DNA of 64,000 nt, from the NCBI GenBank assembly GCA_027625915.1, contig JANTQA010000070.1:7197001-7261000 (forward strand), written 5' to 3'. Of the stretch, positions 1-13,000 are shown piece after piece; the stretch's first letter is position 1, and each line of letters starts with the position of its first letter. Made by a program: the position numbers and the translations under genes. Under the pieces are notes generated by a model, which saw only the letters and a list, made by a program, of their open reading frames with translations, was not told where the DNA came from and did no database searches. Source of the DNA: Anaeramoeba flamelloides. Taxonomy: Eukaryota; Metamonada; Anaeramoebidae.

Positions 1-477
1 ACAAAACAAAAATTTGACCAAGAAAAAAAGAAATTGATCTCAAAATTTGAAAAATTTATTTTGATAAGAATATGAGATAAAATACTCGAAACCTCTTCCA
101 ATAAATCATATAAAGTGAGTAAACATTTTTGAAAAATAGTTTGGATCTTAATTTTTTCATACAAAAAAAAAAAATAATTCAGAAAAAGAAATCAATACTT
201 TAAAAAAAATCTAAACTGGTGATAGTAAAAAAAAAAAAAACTCGATGAATAATTAGTCGAAAACCAGACAATAAAGATATGGAAAATTTATCTCCTTTTC
301 CTGAAAAATTTGAAAAAATTATTTAATTTTAATGAACGTAATCTGAAAATGGAAGTTATTATTTAAAAATAGAATTTAAAAAAATTTTGAAAGTATAATA
401 AAAATTATTACACATAGTCTAGAATAAACAATATAAACAATGATGATATTTAGTTCTTTTTAATTATTCAAAGTAAT
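1..477. other. AT-rich flank, no gene seen
   Basis: This stretch lies beyond the stop codon of the CAP-Gly gene. It is almost entirely A and T with homopolymer runs. I see no open frame with codon-like composition and no repeat shared with the rest of the window. Confidence 0.5.
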
Positions 478-3400
478 TTATTTATCAAAAATTCTTTTTG
501 AAATTATTCGATTAACTTTTTCTCTATCTAAAATATAACAATTTAATTAAAAAATAAAATAATTAAAATAATAATAATAAAATAAAAAAAATAATTAACT
601 TACATGGAATTGACATAACTTCTTCAATTTTTTCTCTGATTAAATGTTTCCCCTCAAATTCAAAATGTTGCATGATTAATTGATTTATAATTTGTTTGGT
701 TAGTAATTCATTTACTAACACCTTCGCGCCGCTATAATATTTTGTAAAAGAAATTGCTCTACTAAGTGGATTAATTCGTTCTCGAAGATCCATTAATTCA
801 GGATTTTTTTTCATAACTCTATAACTCCAATCTCTTCTGTCTACTTGATCTTGATATTCCAAAACTTTTTTATTTGTTTGTTTATTGGTTTATAAAAGAA
901 ATTAATTAAGGGGAAAAAAAAAAAATAAAAAAATTAAAAAAAAAATAAATCATATTTTAAACATCTTTTGATTATTTATTATTAGATATACCAACGAATA
1001 ATAAATACTTTAGAATTGTTCAAGTTAATACTTTTGATTAATAATAAATATTAACGATCATTTCCAAAAAGGAAAAAAGATTTTTATTAATACCAAATGT
1101 AATTGTTTCAAAATTTTTGTCTTGATTAGAAAATATCGTTTATAAATTAAATAATGATCAGAAAACTTATTTATATATAACTTTCAAAGGAAAAATATAA
1201 TAATTTGAAAAGTGTTTTTGATAATGGTAAAATTGATTTAGAAACAAAAAAAAAAATAATAAAATTAACATTTGGAAATTACCGTTTCTATTGAAAGTAT
1301 AAATTTTTATTTTGAATTGATGAAATTAATTAAAGTTATAAAAATATATAAAATTAGAATTATGAAAAAAATAATTCTTTACTTTTAAAAACCGTATCTT
1401 GTTTTTATTGATAAATCAAAGTAAGGCCATTATTTTATTACAAAAAAATTTTTAAAATTTTATTTTTTATTCAAAAAAAAATCAAAATTTGGTTGTTTAA
1501 AAAGTATAATTTAAGAAAAACAATAGATTATTATTTTTTGGGATTTTAATTTGATAAAATGAAGATTTCTTTTTTATTGAAACATTCTTTTTTTTACAGT
1601 GTTTCAAACATAATCAAGAAATTTAATATTTAGTTTTTTTTTTTTGTAGAATATTCATAATTAGTTTTAGAAAATCTACTTATTTTTGGAAACTAAACTA
1701 AAGTTAGAAAAAATTCCACAAATACATAAATAAATATTAAAAAAAATTACACCCTCAAAAAAAAAAAAACAAACAAGAAAATTTATCGAATATTTTTTTT
1801 TTGGTTAGTTTTTGTTTTTTTAATAGATTTTTAATTTTCTTTTGTTTTTATAAAAAAATTAATGATTTTTGAAAATTAAATATTCAATAGAGTTTTTTTA
1901 CGAATTGGATCGAATTGAATTGTTAAAATACAAAATAAATGTAAATCATAAAATTAAAATTAATTGAAATAATATCAAACCTGATTTAATTTTTATACTA
2001 TGTAAACTTTTCCCTAATTGTAAATCAAATATTTGCTGTTTTGTATATTTGATTAATTTTTGTAATAAAGTTATTTTCTTTTCTAATACTTCTTTTCCTT
2101 TTTTTGTTAAAATTTCTTTGCCAAAATTCTTTTTTCTTTCTTGGGCTTTTAAAATTTCCAAGTCCATTAAATCAATAGATTTTTTATATTCATCTTAATT
2201 ATAATTAAAAATAAAAAATATAATAATAATATATAGATATATATTTATATTTAACAATTTAAATACAAAATAATAGTAATATAGAAACTAAAAAAAAAAA
2301 ATTCCAATTTAAATAATAATAGAAAAATAATAAAAATGGAAAAATTACCAATTTCCAATTGATGTTTATGTTTTTTTGAATTTATTTTTGAATTTTGATC
2401 TTTAATTTGTTGTTGTATATTTTTATTTTTATCTTTTACACCTTCAAGATATTCAAACAATTTTGTAACATTTTTTTTTTTTTCATTTACTTTTGTAACA
2501 AGTTCAATATTTTCAATTTTCTTTGATTTGGGTATTAATTCATTAATTTTGTTTTGTTGTTTTTCTTGTAACGATTCTTGTTCTTTAATTGATTCAAGAA
2601 GTTCCTCAATATCATTTTGTAAGCTTTTCTTTTTTTCGTTTCTTCTTTCTTTATGGTCTTCTGTAAAATTTAAGGGTGTATTTTTGTTTAATGAATTTTC
2701 ATAAATTTCAATTTCTTGATCAAGTATGGTTTGCTCATTTGTGAGTTTATGAATGTTTTTGTTAATTTGTTCCAATTCTTTTAAAATTAAAGATTCCTCT
2801 ATTAAAATTAAATAAAATGAAAAATACAATAAAGAAAAAAAAATTTTTTTTTTAATTTTTTTTAGGAATAAAAATAAAAGTAAAGAAATGAGAAAATAAC
2901 TATAATTAATATAAGATTTAGTTTTAAGGTAAATTTTAATATTTAAGTTCAATATATATATATATATATTGAATGGAGAAAATGGGATCTGGTAACTTTT
3001 TGTTTAATAATCCGAATGGTTCGGGTTTCAAGTGCACTTAAACTATCTTTTATAGATTGCATATTTTGTATGATAGAAGTTAGTTAAAACCACAAATTTG
3101 GGTGCAATTTAAACAGAAAAATCTAGGTTTATATTTCTGAAAACAACTATTTTTAAGAGACATAAACAGACAGATTTGACTTTTAAACTCTAAATAAGAA
3201 TTGGAACAAAATCCCTCTAAAAATTCGGAGTAGAATAACTATTTTTGATAAATTTGTCCAACTCATAATGGATTCAACAATGCATCTATTTTTAAAGTTA
3301 GTGATTATGGTATACATGATTAATTTAGTGTTGGACTTTTTAATGAAAAAAAAAAAAAAAATAGATATTATTAAGATATGATAATTATTATTATTCCTCT

Positions 3401-6315
3401 TAAATTTAATTTCAATTGACTCTTTTGCTTTTTTTCTTCTATTTTTTTAAAAATCCGTTTGAAATTTCAAACTAATTATTTTTAGTATGAAATAAATATT
3501 GATTAATGATTCATCAAATAATTATAAAATACAGATTCAGTACTATTATTAGATAATTACTGAAAATTAAGAACATTAAAAAGTAAAAATCCTTAATGAA
3601 TTTATAAAAGAATGTACCTTGCTTAAAATTCTTAATTGTAAATAAAAATACAAATGTTTAATATTATCAAATTGTTTAAAAAACAGAGAGAAAAAAAAAG
3701 TTCAGACAAATTTAATTGTCATTTTTTAAATACCAGTCAATGAGTATTTTTGAATTCGTTTTATTTTTATGTATTAATTGTTAATTTTAAAAAAATGGAA
3801 AAAAAAATTTTGGTTCAATTCCAATTTTTCATTTGTCATAATTTTACTCTCAAAAAATTTCGTCTCATCAAACCTTTCAAAAAGCAAGTAATTTACAAAG
3901 TTAGTTTTCATTTAAACCAATAAAATTCTTTATTCGGTACTGAGTTAAAAAATATAAAAAAAAAGGAAAAATAGAATAAAAAAATTTTCAAACATTTATT
4001 TGATTTTATCAGTATTTATTTCAAAAAATTGTTTTTAAGACAAATTTGAACTCATAGTGTTATCATTCCGAAAAGGTATATCGTAAAAATAATCGAAATT
4101 CCGCGAAAAATAGTTGTAACAGATATAAAGTAGAAAAATTTTGAGAATTACTTGCCTAATAAAAAAATCATCATGTAAAAGGAAATTTTGTTATAAAAAT
4201 GTTGTAAAAAATTTTTTTTATTAGTGCTTCATTTGATTTTTTCGTTTTATAAAAGTCATTTTCAAAAAGTGAAAAAATAAGCTTTAAATAAGTTTTTAAT
4301 ATATACATTCTATTTCTTCTTTTCGACTGGTTTCGATCAACTTTTTCAAACTTGTTGTTTTCACTTTTTGGAAAATGGCTTTTAAAAATTTCTAAAAATT
4401 ATCAAACAATACTGTTAATGGTAAAATAAAAAGAATAAAATTTTCATTCAGCTTTCTAAAAAAAATCACACCTCTCGAAAGAATTAAAATAAGTCTACCA
4501 AATACCCAATTCTGAAAACGGAAATTAATAATTTATGATGATTTTCAGAAATAAAAATTTGAAATGTTAAATGATTGAAAAATTCTTTTTGAAAAGCTGA
4601 ATGAAAATTTTGTTCAATTTATTTTACAACAGACAATATCAACACTTCTTTGTTTTTTAACAAACAGTTTTGATTTTTTTCGATTTAATTAAAGTTGTAA
4701 AATAAAGTTCTAAGTGTAAAAAATTAATGTTCAGTATTTCCATATCTTTAAAAAATTATTAATTGTATTTCTCCAATATTTTAGATACTTCTTTTTTTGT
4801 TTTATCAAAAAGAAGGATCTTTTGTTAGAAATTAGACAAATTTTTCTTTTTCTAATTGAAACAAAAAATACCTCCTTTTTGCCAATAAGATAGCTAAGGA
4901 AAATACAATAGAGAGAATTTTATTGTTTCCCTAAGTTAAGAGTAATTATCGCGAAAAAGAAATTTTTTGAATTTTTACGAGTACCTAATACCAATCAAAA
5001 ACTAACCAACCTGTGATGTACGATCAATCTCTAAAAATCAATCTTGAAAGATGAGGTCATTTTTAGGAAAAAGGGACAAAGGGAGACACTTAATTTCCAA
5101 ATTTAATGGTTCGAAAATTCCAATTTTGAAATCAACTATGTTAGTTTCGGAGTGTATATCTTTAATTCTTTTTGAGATCTCGAAGATTATTTTTTTTTTC
5201 ATTTTTTTCATTTTTTAAAAAGAGGTTATTTTTAATCTCTAGAAAATTACAAAATCATTACTTTGCCCAATTTAGAGGATTTTAAAATAACCACAAATTA
5301 GATTAAATGAAATTAAATTGATTTTGTACTTTTAGAAAACAATTTGTTTTAAATTGAAAAAACGTTTCAATTTTAAATAAACTAAGAAATGATTTTTTTC
5401 TTAAATAATTTGGATTTTTTGGAATTGCGAATACTTTTTAACTTTTTTTTTTATTTGAATTTTTTACCAATTAGATCCTCTCAAATATTTATTTTTTTGT
5501 TATTTGAATTTTGTCAATTAACAGAAGGGTAATTTTGCCAATGAGAAAGTAAACAGAAAATACAATAGAGAGTATTTTATCATTTCCTTAATTACCTTTT
5601 CTTTTCTTTTTTTAGTAGATTTTGTTTTTTGTTTTATGTAAAAAAAAAAAAATTGGAATGAATTAATTACCTTTTCCACCCCACTGCTCTAAAATTTCTT
5701 TTCTAATTCTTTCTTCTTCATTTAGTTCGTCTAATTCTTCATTTTCTTTTTGTTCTTGTTCTTCTTTTTCTTTTTTTTTTTTTTCTTTTTTGTGATTTTT
5801 CTTTTTTTTTCTATGTTTTTTTGATTTTCTTGATTTTCTTGGTGTACTCTCTTGGCTTGTCGAAAAATTAGAACTTGAACTTACAGTATTTGAACTTGCT
5901 GTTGTTTGTGTACTGTTTGTAGAAGAAATATCTGATCCTGAATTGTTTAAATCATTATCAGATTTTGTCTTAAGTTTCTTTTTTGTAAGCTTTTTAAATG
6001 TTTTTGAATCAATAAAAACACAATGGTTTTCTTTTCCAGTAAAATATCTGGTTCCTTCAAGAGTCCCATCATTGTCTCCAACTATATTGGAAATGATTCA
6101 ATAAGAAATAAAGTTTTTTTTTAAATGTATTACAGGCGATTCTTTTTGTTAATTCTAAAATACCAAAGTTAAATTTTTTTACCTTTTTCTTCAAATTCTA
6201 TTCCATAAAAAATTTTCTTTTTTTTTTTTTTTGTTTTTCCAATAAATCTAATGGTACCTTTTTGATTTTTTACCTTTACTTTATCACCAATATGTACCTT
6301 TTTTGATTTGGACAT
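478..6315 (-). CDS. CAP-Gly / coiled-coil / LisH-like protein, six exons
   Basis: Proposed exons (minus strand): 6315-6183, 6081-5671, 2798-2349, 2193-1981, 864-604, 527-478. Every junction is phase 1, no stop interrupts the frame, and the total is 1518 nt (505 aa). Exons 1-2 encode a CAP-Gly domain (residues about 6-72): VHIGDKV, GTIRFIGKT and FYGIEF, then across the splice GDNDGTLEGTRYF. CAP-Gly domains bind EEY/F-type tails of tubulin and end-binding proteins. The usual GKNDG motif is GDNDG here, so the conserved lysine is replaced. A Ser/Thr-rich linker and a Lys/Glu-rich stretch follow, then a coiled coil (about 182-400). A helix with a LisH-like pattern (about 461-483, INQLIMQHFEFEG) lies near the C-terminus; LisH motifs dimerise. 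By family a microtubule-associated role is likely. The exon-4 donor is uncertain: 1981 (GTTTGA) or 1999 (GTATAA), both in phase. Introns are 76, 101, 155, 1116 and 2872 bp. Confidence 0.8.
865..1980 (-). other. Intron 4 of the CAP-Gly gene (1.1 kb)
   Basis: AT-rich sequence between phase-1 splice sites. I see no repeat copy and no coding signal inside. Confidence 0.55.
4412..4632. mobile_element. MITE family A, copy 1
   Basis: Ends form a roughly 55-bp inverted repeat: CTGTTAATGGTAAAATAAA at the left, matched by the reverse complement of the right end, continuing into TTTTCATTCAGCTTT on both sides. ACAATA flanks it on each side (4406-4411 and 4633-4638), a likely 6-bp target duplication. There is no coding capacity. 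A second copy lies at about 23887-24115 in the opposite orientation, and the interiors also align. Confidence 0.75.
4877..5596 (+). repeat. Imperfect direct duplication within an intron (two about 65-bp units)
   Basis: TTTTGCCAATAAGA...AAAATACAATAGAGAG near 4877-4940 recurs as TTTTGCCAATGAGA...AAAATACAATAGAGAG near 5532-5596, followed in both by a TTTCC(C)T motif. The second unit ends about 75 bp before the exon-2 donor of the CAP-Gly gene. Confidence 0.55.
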
Positions 6316-6523
6316 TTTATTCGGAACCTTCAAAGTATCAAAAAAAATGAATTAAAAAAAAATGAAATTGCTTTATCTAAATTAAATATCTAAAGGTAAA
6401 TGGGATTTAGATAATTTTTTTTAAGGTACTACTTGAAAAAATTTTTATAGACCAATTAAACGGCAAATTTGAATTCTTCTTTGTTTGTTTATTTTTTCAT
6501 TCGTATTCATTCATTTAATTAAT

Positions 6524-7330
6524 GATACAATCAGTTTTACTTTTAATATAAAAACTTTTGACAATATTTAAGGTTTACAATCCCTGAAATTTGAAAAAAG
6601 TTTATCTTGTATCGGGTGCAGTTGCTTGTTAATTTGGTTCTTAGCTGATCGATCTTCTACTTGGTATGGAGTTTTGATAGTGGTTCAAAATTAAAATTTT
6701 TGACAATTTATTTTTTTTTTTAAGAAATCCAAATTGAAGAGTGTAAGATTAATAGGTGAGAACTTAAGTAATAAAAAAATGTGGTTTATGTTGTTGTTGA
6801 TTGAAATTTTTAATTAAGTTTGGTTTTATTAGTAGCTTCTAAAAAAAACATTTACTTTATTTAGTTTGTTAATGCAAAAATTAAATGAAAATTTTAATCA
6901 ACCCAAAAATCAAAATTTATTCTTAAACTTCCAATCTCAAACTATTAATTTTACATTCTTCAATTTGGATTTCGGAAAAAAAAAATAAATAAATTGTCGA
7001 AAATTTTAATTTTGAACCACTATCAAAACTCCATACCAAGTAGAAGATCGATCAGCTAAGAACCAAATTAACAAGCCACTGCACCCTATACAAGATAAAC
7101 TTTTTTCAAATTTCAGGGAATGTGAACCTTAAAGCATAAAAAAATCTCAAATTAGGCACTTAATGTGGATTCGAGCAGAATACTTTTGGTTAAACAAAAT
7201 ATTAAAAAATATACTTCAATTTGAGATTTATTTTCAAGACAGATAATCTCCTAAATAAGAAAAATTTTCTAAAGTTTTAATTTTTTTGAAAGTTTGTGTG
7301 TTTAATATCGAAATTGACTCTCTAAGTATG
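6524..7330. mobile_element. Family C foldback element, copy 3, split by a palindrome insertion
   Basis: The left part (about 6528-6571, TACAATCAGTTTTACTTTTA) and the right part (about 7129-7330, containing AAATCTCAAATTAGGCAC and TTTTTTTGAAAGTTTGTGTG) align with the two halves of the continuous copy at 21126-21330. The 557 bp between them are absent from that copy. Confidence 0.6.
6572..7128. mobile_element. 557-bp palindromic element with TTAA flanks
   Basis: The arms are inverted copies of about 270 bp. The outer 175 bp are nearly identical: GGTTTACAATCCCTGAAATT on the left and GGTTCACATTCCCTGAAATT as the reverse complement of the right, with shared landmarks GCTGATCGATCTTCTACTTG and GGTATGGAGTTTTGATAGTG. 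The inner parts are more diverged and the centre lies near 6850. TTAA sits directly outside both ends (6568-6571 and 7129-7132), like the TTAA target duplication of piggyBac-type MITEs; the family assignment is an inference. The element has no ORF. If transcribed, it would form a very long hairpin RNA. Confidence 0.8.
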
Positions 7331-8225
7331 CAAAAATTATTTTAAAATTAACATTTTTTAAGTAGGTTTGAATTTCCACCAGAAGAAAGTTTGGTAGTTT
7401 TGTTTTCAATCTTTTGAACTTACAGAAAAACTATTAATTTATTAATTGAAATGTTACATCAACAAAATTTGTAGATTCTAATAAATGTGTTAAACAAGTT
7501 TACCTTGTCTAATGGTTGTGAATTGTTGAACAACCTAAAATTAATTCTTCTTATTATTAACTGATCAATAAAAATTTGCCAAATTGAAAGAATTTAAACC
7601 GAAATAATTTCAATTGATAATTTTTTCAAACCAATTTCAGAGGAATAGAAAAATTCTTTATAAAAATAATCCAAAAAATTCTAATTTGGAATATTGAACT
7701 TTATTAAATTTTTTTTTTTTTCCCAATAATAAAACTTTTTTTATAACATCCATATAACATATAACAAATTTTCCTTTTATATGATAATTTTTACAATATT
7801 TTTTTAAAAAATTTTCTTTTAACAGGTTTGAAAACAGGTTACAAATTAAATAACACATATATAACCTTTTATATTATTAAAGTTATATTATATAATTTTA
7901 TAACATTTTGAATATACATAAACCCTAAACAACATGTTTATAATATTTTATTAAATCCTCTTTTTATTAGGGATTAATGAGGTTTTGGATTTTATTTTGA
8001 TTTGAATATTCAATCTAATTGTTGGACTTGGATTTTATTATTAAGTGTAGTATTAAAAATATCTTTAAAATTGTTAAATTTTACCAACATTTTACATTTC
8101 AAAATGATAGATAATTTTTTTCTATTTCATCTTTATATTTATATTCATGTAACTCGCATTTCCAATACTCGACAGGTAATTAACAAACCAAACAGCCAAT
8201 TTTTTAAATTGTAGCATATATATAT

Positions 8226-8939
<714 letters not shown>

Positions 8940-8969
8940 CTTATAAACTCAAAGTCAAATTTTTTCAAC

Positions 8970-9540
8970 AAAGTTAGTACAGTTAAAAGAATCACAATAA
9001 TATCATTTCATACAAATTGGAAATAATTTTGATTTTTGAAAAATATGAAAATCATTTTTTCATCTTTTTTTTTTTGTTTTCATTTCATTTTTTGAATTTA
9101 GAAACTTGTTTCAGATGATCAAATTTTTTTTCAAATTTTGATATTAGGTTAAAGTTGAGTTCTTCCAAATAGAAGAACTCGAATAAAATTAGTTGATAGT
9201 TTCTAACTATTCAAACAATCAATAATTGCTAATAAAATTTCAACAAATTTACCAATGTATTTTTTTGTTTTTCTTTCTCCAAAAATTTTAACAAACCAAT
9301 AATTTATTCGAATTACTAATTATTTTTTTTTTTTTTTTGTATCACAATTTATAAATAATTGTTCACATTTCAATTAGTAAATAAATTCTAGAAGAAACAT
9401 TAAAATATAAATCATTTAAAAATTAGAGTGTTAACAATTATTTATAATTTTCAATACCCAAAAACACAAAAAATAAATAAATATCAATCAAAATAGATAA
9501 AAATACAATGTTTCAAAAATTTGGGAGAGATGATTTATTG
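8970..9540 (+). repeat. Dispersed repeat family E, copy 1
   Basis: It aligns with the reverse complement of 15100-15625 through landmarks such as TTTCATTTCATTTTTTGAAT, TTAAAGTTGAGTT with AAATAGAAGAACTC, and TTTCAACAAATTTACCAAT. The right part (about 9395-9490) is an inverted partner of about 9310-9400, so the element folds back on itself. No coding potential. Confidence 0.65.
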
Positions 9541-9713
9541 TTAAGGGTTAATAGTCTGACATTTGATCTGTTATAGAAAGATTTTGAAGTGGCTAAATTT
9601 ATGTCTTCTATTTGAAAGAGTGTATACATTTTTCGTTCCTAAGATATTAAAGGTTGTTAGAAGAATTTTAAATTCAATTTAGTTTTTCTAAACAAAAAAA
9701 AATAGAAAAGAAA

Positions 9714-9714
9714 G

Positions 9715-9738
<24 letters not shown>
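9714..9738. repeat. (AT)n microsatellite
   Basis: About 12 AT units. Confidence 0.9.
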
Positions 9739-9745
<7 letters not shown>

Positions 9746-10024
9746 ATATTATTTCAGGTGAGTCACAATTTTTGAAATGGATTTTTTTATGTTTTTCTGT
9801 TAAAAATAAAAAAAAAAAAAAAAAAAAAAATTAAAGCTCCTAATTGAATTAATATTATCAAGATTTTATTAATTAATTTTAAATTGTAGAAAAAAATATT
9901 TTTTTTTTTTTTTTTTTGATTAAAAAGAATTGAGATAAATTAGGTTTTAAAAAAAAAAATAAATATTTCAAAATAATAAATATATTATTGCTGTTATTTT
10001 ATTAAAAAATATTGTACCAAACAC

Positions 10025-13000
10025 TCAGTTAATTTCTTCAAGAAATATTTTTTGTATGTATCCTTCTTTTTGATCGTTTTCTCGTTTTGCATAAATCCAA
10101 TCATTATTTATTTCATACATAAACACAAAAATTTCATCTTTTAGAAAGGAAAATTGAGAAAAATCAATATTTTTTAATTCAAAATTTTGAATTGCTTTAT
10201 ATTTTTTTAATGGAAATTCTTCGTCAATAGTAATAACATAATTTGCGCTATATTTAACAATAATAAATAAAATAAAAAAAAATAGATTAATTAATCAATT
10301 TTTAATCAAATCAAAAAATAATTAGAGCATAGATTTTAAAAAAAGAAAAAAGTTAAGGATATTAATGATAATCTTTAAAGATAATACTTTTATCAATTTT
10401 TTATTTATTTTTATTTGTGAAGTGTTCTAGGTTTTTTTGAGGTTTTCTATTTATTCGTGAAGTGTTCTAGATTTTTTTTACTTTTTGAAATAAACAGAAA
10501 ATTTTAATAAATTTTCGATTTATTTCAAAAAGTAAAAAAAACCTAGAACACTTCACGAATAAATAGAAAACTCAAAAAAACCTAACGAAAATCAATAGAT
10601 TTTCGAAACAAAAATGAAATTCACTAAAACCGCGATTAGGTTTTTTTTAATTTTAGAAATTAAAAGAAAAATCAAAGATTTTACTCTATTCTTTTGAATT
10701 CTGGAAAAGATAGACACTCTAAAACACTCTACGATAATCAACGGTACTTACTGAATTTCTAAATTTTTGTTTAAAAATTTCAATAAAGAATCAAAATTTT
10801 CTTAATCATTTACCAATTACAAGATAAATAATGATTCTTTATTTTGAATAATATCTGAGATGTTATTCTTATTATTTTATTAATATCATAATTAATTTAA
10901 ATTAATACAAATTATCCTATTTTCTTTCATAAGATGGACAGTCCCATAAAAAATGATTAATATCTTGATCTATTTTGATTTTATCAATTTTTGTATAGAT
11001 TGCTAGATCATTGCTCAATAATTATTCAAATTATTCAATTTATTTTGTGATTGTGTTTTAAAAAAATATTATAAAATAGGGAATAGATAACTATAATATG
11101 ATTTTTGATACACTGGAATATTAAGCTATTTCCAAGAAAGTGAGGCAAATTAATTTTAAAATTTATCTCTATTAAAATCCAATCTTCAAAAAAGTATTTA
11201 TATATACAAAATTGTCATTAACTATCATTTATCGATTCTTGATAACTAATAATTTTTTTTTTTTTTTGGTATTATGTTATTACATCAATAAAAGATCTTA
11301 AATTCTCTGATCTCGATTCTATCTGATATTTTTTAGGGGTTAAAATTGGTGTTCATTATTTTCTTTTTGATCTAAAAAAAACCGTTTTCATAACTTTTTT
11401 AATCTCAAGAAATTTTCAAATAGAATTGAAAACATATAAATGCCTTTAGTTATTTAAAAAATCATCTTGGTCCTTTCCATATTTTAAATTTTTTATTGAA
11501 ATTATTTGTGCATTGTTTTCACCAAAAAAAGTGTTATTTTTTTTTTCATTTTTTGGAAATATTTCAACAAACTTATTTTTAAATAATAACCTTATCCATT
11601 TATTCAATTGGTATTAATATTGAACTTAATTTGGTAATTTCAATTAATGAATACCTTCACTAACAAATTTGATTTTTTATGAAATTTAAAAAAAAATGTC
11701 CCACTTTTTTGGAAATACCTTACAGTCTGAGTAACTAGAAAAGAAAAAAAACAAACCTTAAATTATCAATATCAAGTAAACAAATACAATTAACAAATAA
11801 AAAAAAAAAAATTAACAACAATAACATAAACCTCTCAATAGACCATTCATAATTAATTAAAACCATAAAAATTAAAAAATTTATTCAAAAGTATCATCAC
11901 TCGGATTTTGAGTATTTTTAATGGAAAACCTGCATTTTTATATATTTTTTTATTACCAACCACAAATTTATTATAAAATTCTTCCCAAATTTTTACATTT
12001 TTGTTTTTTAAATTGCTTTTTTTTCTTCTTTTTTCAATCAATAAAAAACTTGTCTGATCTCAAATATTTTTTTTTTTCTTACCATTTAAATTGACAATTT
12101 AAAATAAATAATCTCTGTTTATCAGGGATCTTTGATCTCTCCTTTCTTCAACAAAAACAAATTATAAATAAATAATTTTTTATGTTTATTGTGAAAAAAA
12201 ACTTTAATATTCACTAATAAAAAAACTTTTTTGAAAAATTAAATTTAAAGCAATCTAAAGATTTTGTTGCGAAAAAAGTACAACAACAAAAACACCAAAA
12301 AAAAAAAAAAGACAATTCATTGGTTTTTTTATTTCATATCTTCTCATTTAACAAATAAGCAACTCAATTATTTTGATATTTTTACACAAGATATTGTTAA
12401 ATAAATACATTCGTTTTTTGTTTTTTAAGTAGATCTTGGTTTTATTATATGAAGAATACAAAAAAAAAAAATTTTATATGAATTAAATCGATCTGAAAAA
12501 ACAATCAACCATTTTTTGTTTCAAAGAAAAAAATTGTTTTAGGATTTTCTTTATCACATTTAAGCAATATAAGGAATAAATTACTTCAAGCAAAAGAAAA
12601 TATTTTGAAACACATAATATAGTTTTGTTGTTATTTTTTTGAAAAAAACAGAAGAATTAGAAAAAATACGCAAGAAAAATAAAGAAAGAAACAAAATAAA
12701 GAAATAAAAGTTGAATACTTACGGAAAAATACCAATTTTCCCATCATAATTTTCACCAATTATCCAACCACTTTTATCAGAGGCGAAGGCAATTAATACT
12801 TCTCCTTCTCTAAAAGACAAATCCCCTTGTTGCTTCGAATCGAATTTATATAAGGCCTTAACAAAATGTTCTTGAACCTTTTGGAATGGTGATTGTCTTA
12901 TTAATTTCAAAGTATTTTCAATCCTTTGAATTGGGTCGTTTATAACGCTTTTATTTGTTAATTTTTGTTTTTCTTTTTCATTTATATCAATATTTATGCC

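Larger units (their letters stand above)
2799..5670 (-). other. Intron 2 of the CAP-Gly gene (2.9 kb) with repeats
   Basis: Donor GTAATT at 5670, acceptor AATAG ending at 2799, phase 1 on both sides. It carries a 221-bp MITE-like element (4412-4632), a short inverted pair (about 4247-4275 against 4352-4378) and an imperfect direct duplication (about 4877-4940 and 5532-5596). No further exon is needed, because the coding frame joins directly across it. Confidence 0.6.
10248..12722 (-). other. 2.5-kb intron of the SH3 gene carrying repeats
   Basis: It contains family D copy 1 (about 10415-10745) and family F copy 1 (about 11225-11725). A short Lys-rich open stretch at 11853-12041 has no ATG and no clear splice sites, so I do not call it an exon. 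Confidence 0.75.

Noticed and set aside
11853-12041. Lys-rich open stretch in the SH3 intron
   Set aside because: No ATG and no well-placed splice sites; the SH3 frame joins correctly without it.
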